From Ustulina deusta (taxonomy: Eukaryota; Ascomycota; Sordariomycetes; Xylariales; Xylariaceae), in assembly GCA_023159155.1 (NCBI GenBank), contig JAJNNX010000044.1:432309-496308 (forward strand): DNA of 64,000 nucleotides. The letters are read 5' to 3'. The first letter of the stretch is position 1; each line of letters opens with the position of its first letter. Below, piece after piece: positions 62,101 through 64,000 of the stretch. Position numbers and translations under genes: made by a program. The notes under the pieces are model-generated. The model ran no database searches and was not told where the DNA came from. It saw only the letters and a program-made list of their open reading frames with translations.

Positions 62101-63697
62101 TTTTAGTATTATATTAAATTTTAGTTATAATAGTAATAAAGTTTTAGATTTTTTTTTTAAAAAAACTTTTTTAAATATAATAACTAAAAAAGCAAAAAGT
62201 TTTGTATTAATTTTATATACTAAAAGTTTTTTTTTTAAAAATAAGATTAGTTTATTATTAAAAATCTTTATAGTACTACTTAATTAATTTAAAAAAAATT
62301 TTTTTTAAATAGCTTAATATAATTATTTTTAGTTATTATAAACTTAATTGCAATAAGTTCTTTTAAAATCTTTTTAGCTAATTATTTTTATTTATTTTAA
62401 TAAAAGTAATTCTAAAGATTTTATATAATTTTTTAATAGTAGTTTAATTTTTTTTATTTTTTAAAATTATTATATAAACTTTTTTGTTTTAAATTTTAAA
62501 AGTTTTAAGTTTTCTTTTTATTTTTTTAGTTTTAATTATTTTAATATTTAATAATATTTTTTAATACTTAATTATATTAATTTATATTTTTTTATATTTT
62601 TAGGTTTATATTTTATTATTTATAGCTAAAAAGTTTAACTATAATTATTAATAAAAATTGAACTAATAAAATAAATTATTTAGCTAAATTAATTATTATT
62701 TTTAAGTTTTTATTAGAATATTTTATTTTATTAATTATTTAATATTAATAATAATATTATAACTAAAATTAATAATTTAAAATATTTAGTTTTTAAATTA
62801 TTAATATTAATTTTTATAATATATATTAAATATTTATAAATTTTATTAACTATTTTATTTTAATAGTTATAAAACTTTTAAAGTTTAGCTAGCCGAACTA
62901 TTTTTATTTTTAATTATTATTTAATTTATTATATAAACTTATAGCTAATTATTAAAAAAATATAAGTTTTAATATTATATAAAACTAAAGTTTTTATTTT
63001 AATATTATTAATTTATAATTAAATAAATATTTTAAAAATAATTAATTTGTTTTAATTATATATTTTAATTAAAATAAATAAAAAACTTAATAAAAAAACT
63101 TTTATTACTTCTATTTATTTTTTAAATTAGATAAACTATTAAAGCTATTTTTATTATAGCTTTTTTTTGCTAGTTAAATATTTAAAACTTTAAGTTTTTA
63201 ATTAAAATATTAATTAATATATTTTTTTTTATTATAAATAAAACAAGTTTTATTATTTTAATAAGTTTTTTTTTTTATAATTAGTGCTTATTTTAATTAT
63301 TTTAACATAAATATTTTAAACTTTAAAATTAGCTAAAATTAGTAAGCTAGTTTATTAAAAACTTAATTATTTAAATTAGATTTTTTTTTAGTTAAATTAA
63401 TAAGTTTAATTTATTAATAGTTTTTATAAGCTTATTAATATTATATATTAATTTAATAATTTTATTAATAAATAATTTATAAAAAATATTTAAATTTATA
63501 TAAAAATAATCTTATAATTTATATTTTTATTATAACTTAATAAATTAATATTTTTAAGCTAAACTATTAAATATAAAAATAAATTATTAATATTTTTATT
63601 AGTTTTATATATATAAATTTAAAATATTTTATAAATAATAATTATTTAATTAAAATTATAATAAATTATTAATAAAGTTTAAATTATTTAATAATAT
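58928..63697 (+). mobile_element. LTR retroelement E4, in tandem with E1, right end cut
   Basis: Starts with the LTR at 58928-59182, which is also the right LTR of E1, and continues into E interior (CTACTTTTTTTAAAAC...). It lacks F and so shows the uninterrupted site at 61289-61293. It stops at about 63697, at the position matching about 45910 of E2, where different sequence begins. Its own right LTR is not in the window. Confidence 0.72.
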
Positions 63698-64000
63698 TGG
63701 GTGGCTAAGGGGTATAATATTGTATGTAACAAAAAGGTAAAATAAATAACTATATATATCGATCTATTTCTCTAACTATCCGTACAAAAATAAAACCTTC
63801 GTATAGAAAATTTCTTATATAGTAAAGAATTCTGCATATATATACCGCCTACGCAATTAAACCAATCAGCCAATTATTAGTATCGTATAAATAGTCTTAT
63901 ATATAGTTAGTAGTAGTTTCGTACGTAGTTAATACTATTATTATAACACTAGCTCTTTTCTTTTTAATTATAGCGCACCTTTGTACAACTATTAAAAAAT
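63698..64000. mobile_element. Left end of a further, less mutated insertion
   Basis: At 63698 the E4 sequence (AATAATAT) changes abruptly to TGGGTGGCTAAGGGG, with clearly more G and C from there to the window end. It starts TG and contains a TATA-like CGTATAAATAG (63884-63894) and several CGTAC motifs, as an LTR might. No second end is visible, so the type is open. Confidence 0.45.

Overview
The window is from a filamentous ascomycete (Pezizomycotina, probably a Sordariomycete). The evidence is short GT-AG introns of about 50-220 nt with CTAAC/CTGAC-type branch sites, typical fungal genes (ENA-type cation ATPase, soluble-type DPM1, FAD1, a fungal CorA-like protein), CT-rich leaders and TACCTAGG-rich intergenic DNA. 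It also carries an extremely AT-rich transposon block with the look of repeat-induced point mutation (RIP). This is inferred from the sequence alone; no database search was run.

About 1-31.3 kb is gene territory. In order it holds: a 5'-incomplete CorA-like membrane protein (56-1607, +); a small Cys-rich protein (4666-4863, +); a secreted protein of unknown function (5737-6446, +); a PCI/CSN8-PSMD8-eIF3K-type protein (6805-7766, -); an amidoligase-family protein (9228-11491, +); a short-chain dehydrogenase (13187-14221, +); dolichol-phosphate mannosyltransferase DPM1 (14508-15354, -); an ENA-type P-type Na+/K+ ATPase with five exons (16018-19578, -); FAD synthetase FAD1 with six exons, one of only 14 nt (21075-22368, +); an AT-hook disordered nuclear-type protein (24208-25117, +); and a crotonase-fold enzyme (26975-27817, -). 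These look like independent genes: no operon or biosynthetic cluster is evident. The DNA upstream of the ENA gene has a cluster of PacC-type GCCARG sites, which fits alkaline-pH control of this ATPase class. Splice sites were placed by frame continuity and protein-family continuity.

About 28.9-31.5 kb is a decay zone. It holds a broken remnant resembling the C-terminal part of a fungal GH18 class V chitinase (+) and an abutting truncated AGC-type kinase fragment (-), next to the repeat block.

From 31.5 kb to the end is a nested retroelement tower, nearly all A/T, with essentially no ORF of 60 codons outside one island. It can be unpacked from repeated LTRs and 5-bp target duplications. Element E1 (LTR at 31536) is split by element F (33770-55983, target duplication TTAAT). 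F carries two further E copies: E2 (41331-47045, +, AATAC/AATAT) and E3 (47376-54876, -, AATAA). E3 carries a GC-richer, much less mutated, non-coding 2052-bp TRIM-like element (47637-49688, ATTAA). This has three 268-bp LTRs and a 9-copy hairpin minisatellite. E1's right LTR (58928-59182) doubles as the left LTR of another copy, E4. E4 is cut at about 63698 by a further less-mutated sequence that runs out of the window. The relative insertion order E, then F, then E3, then the TRIM-like element can be read directly from the nesting.
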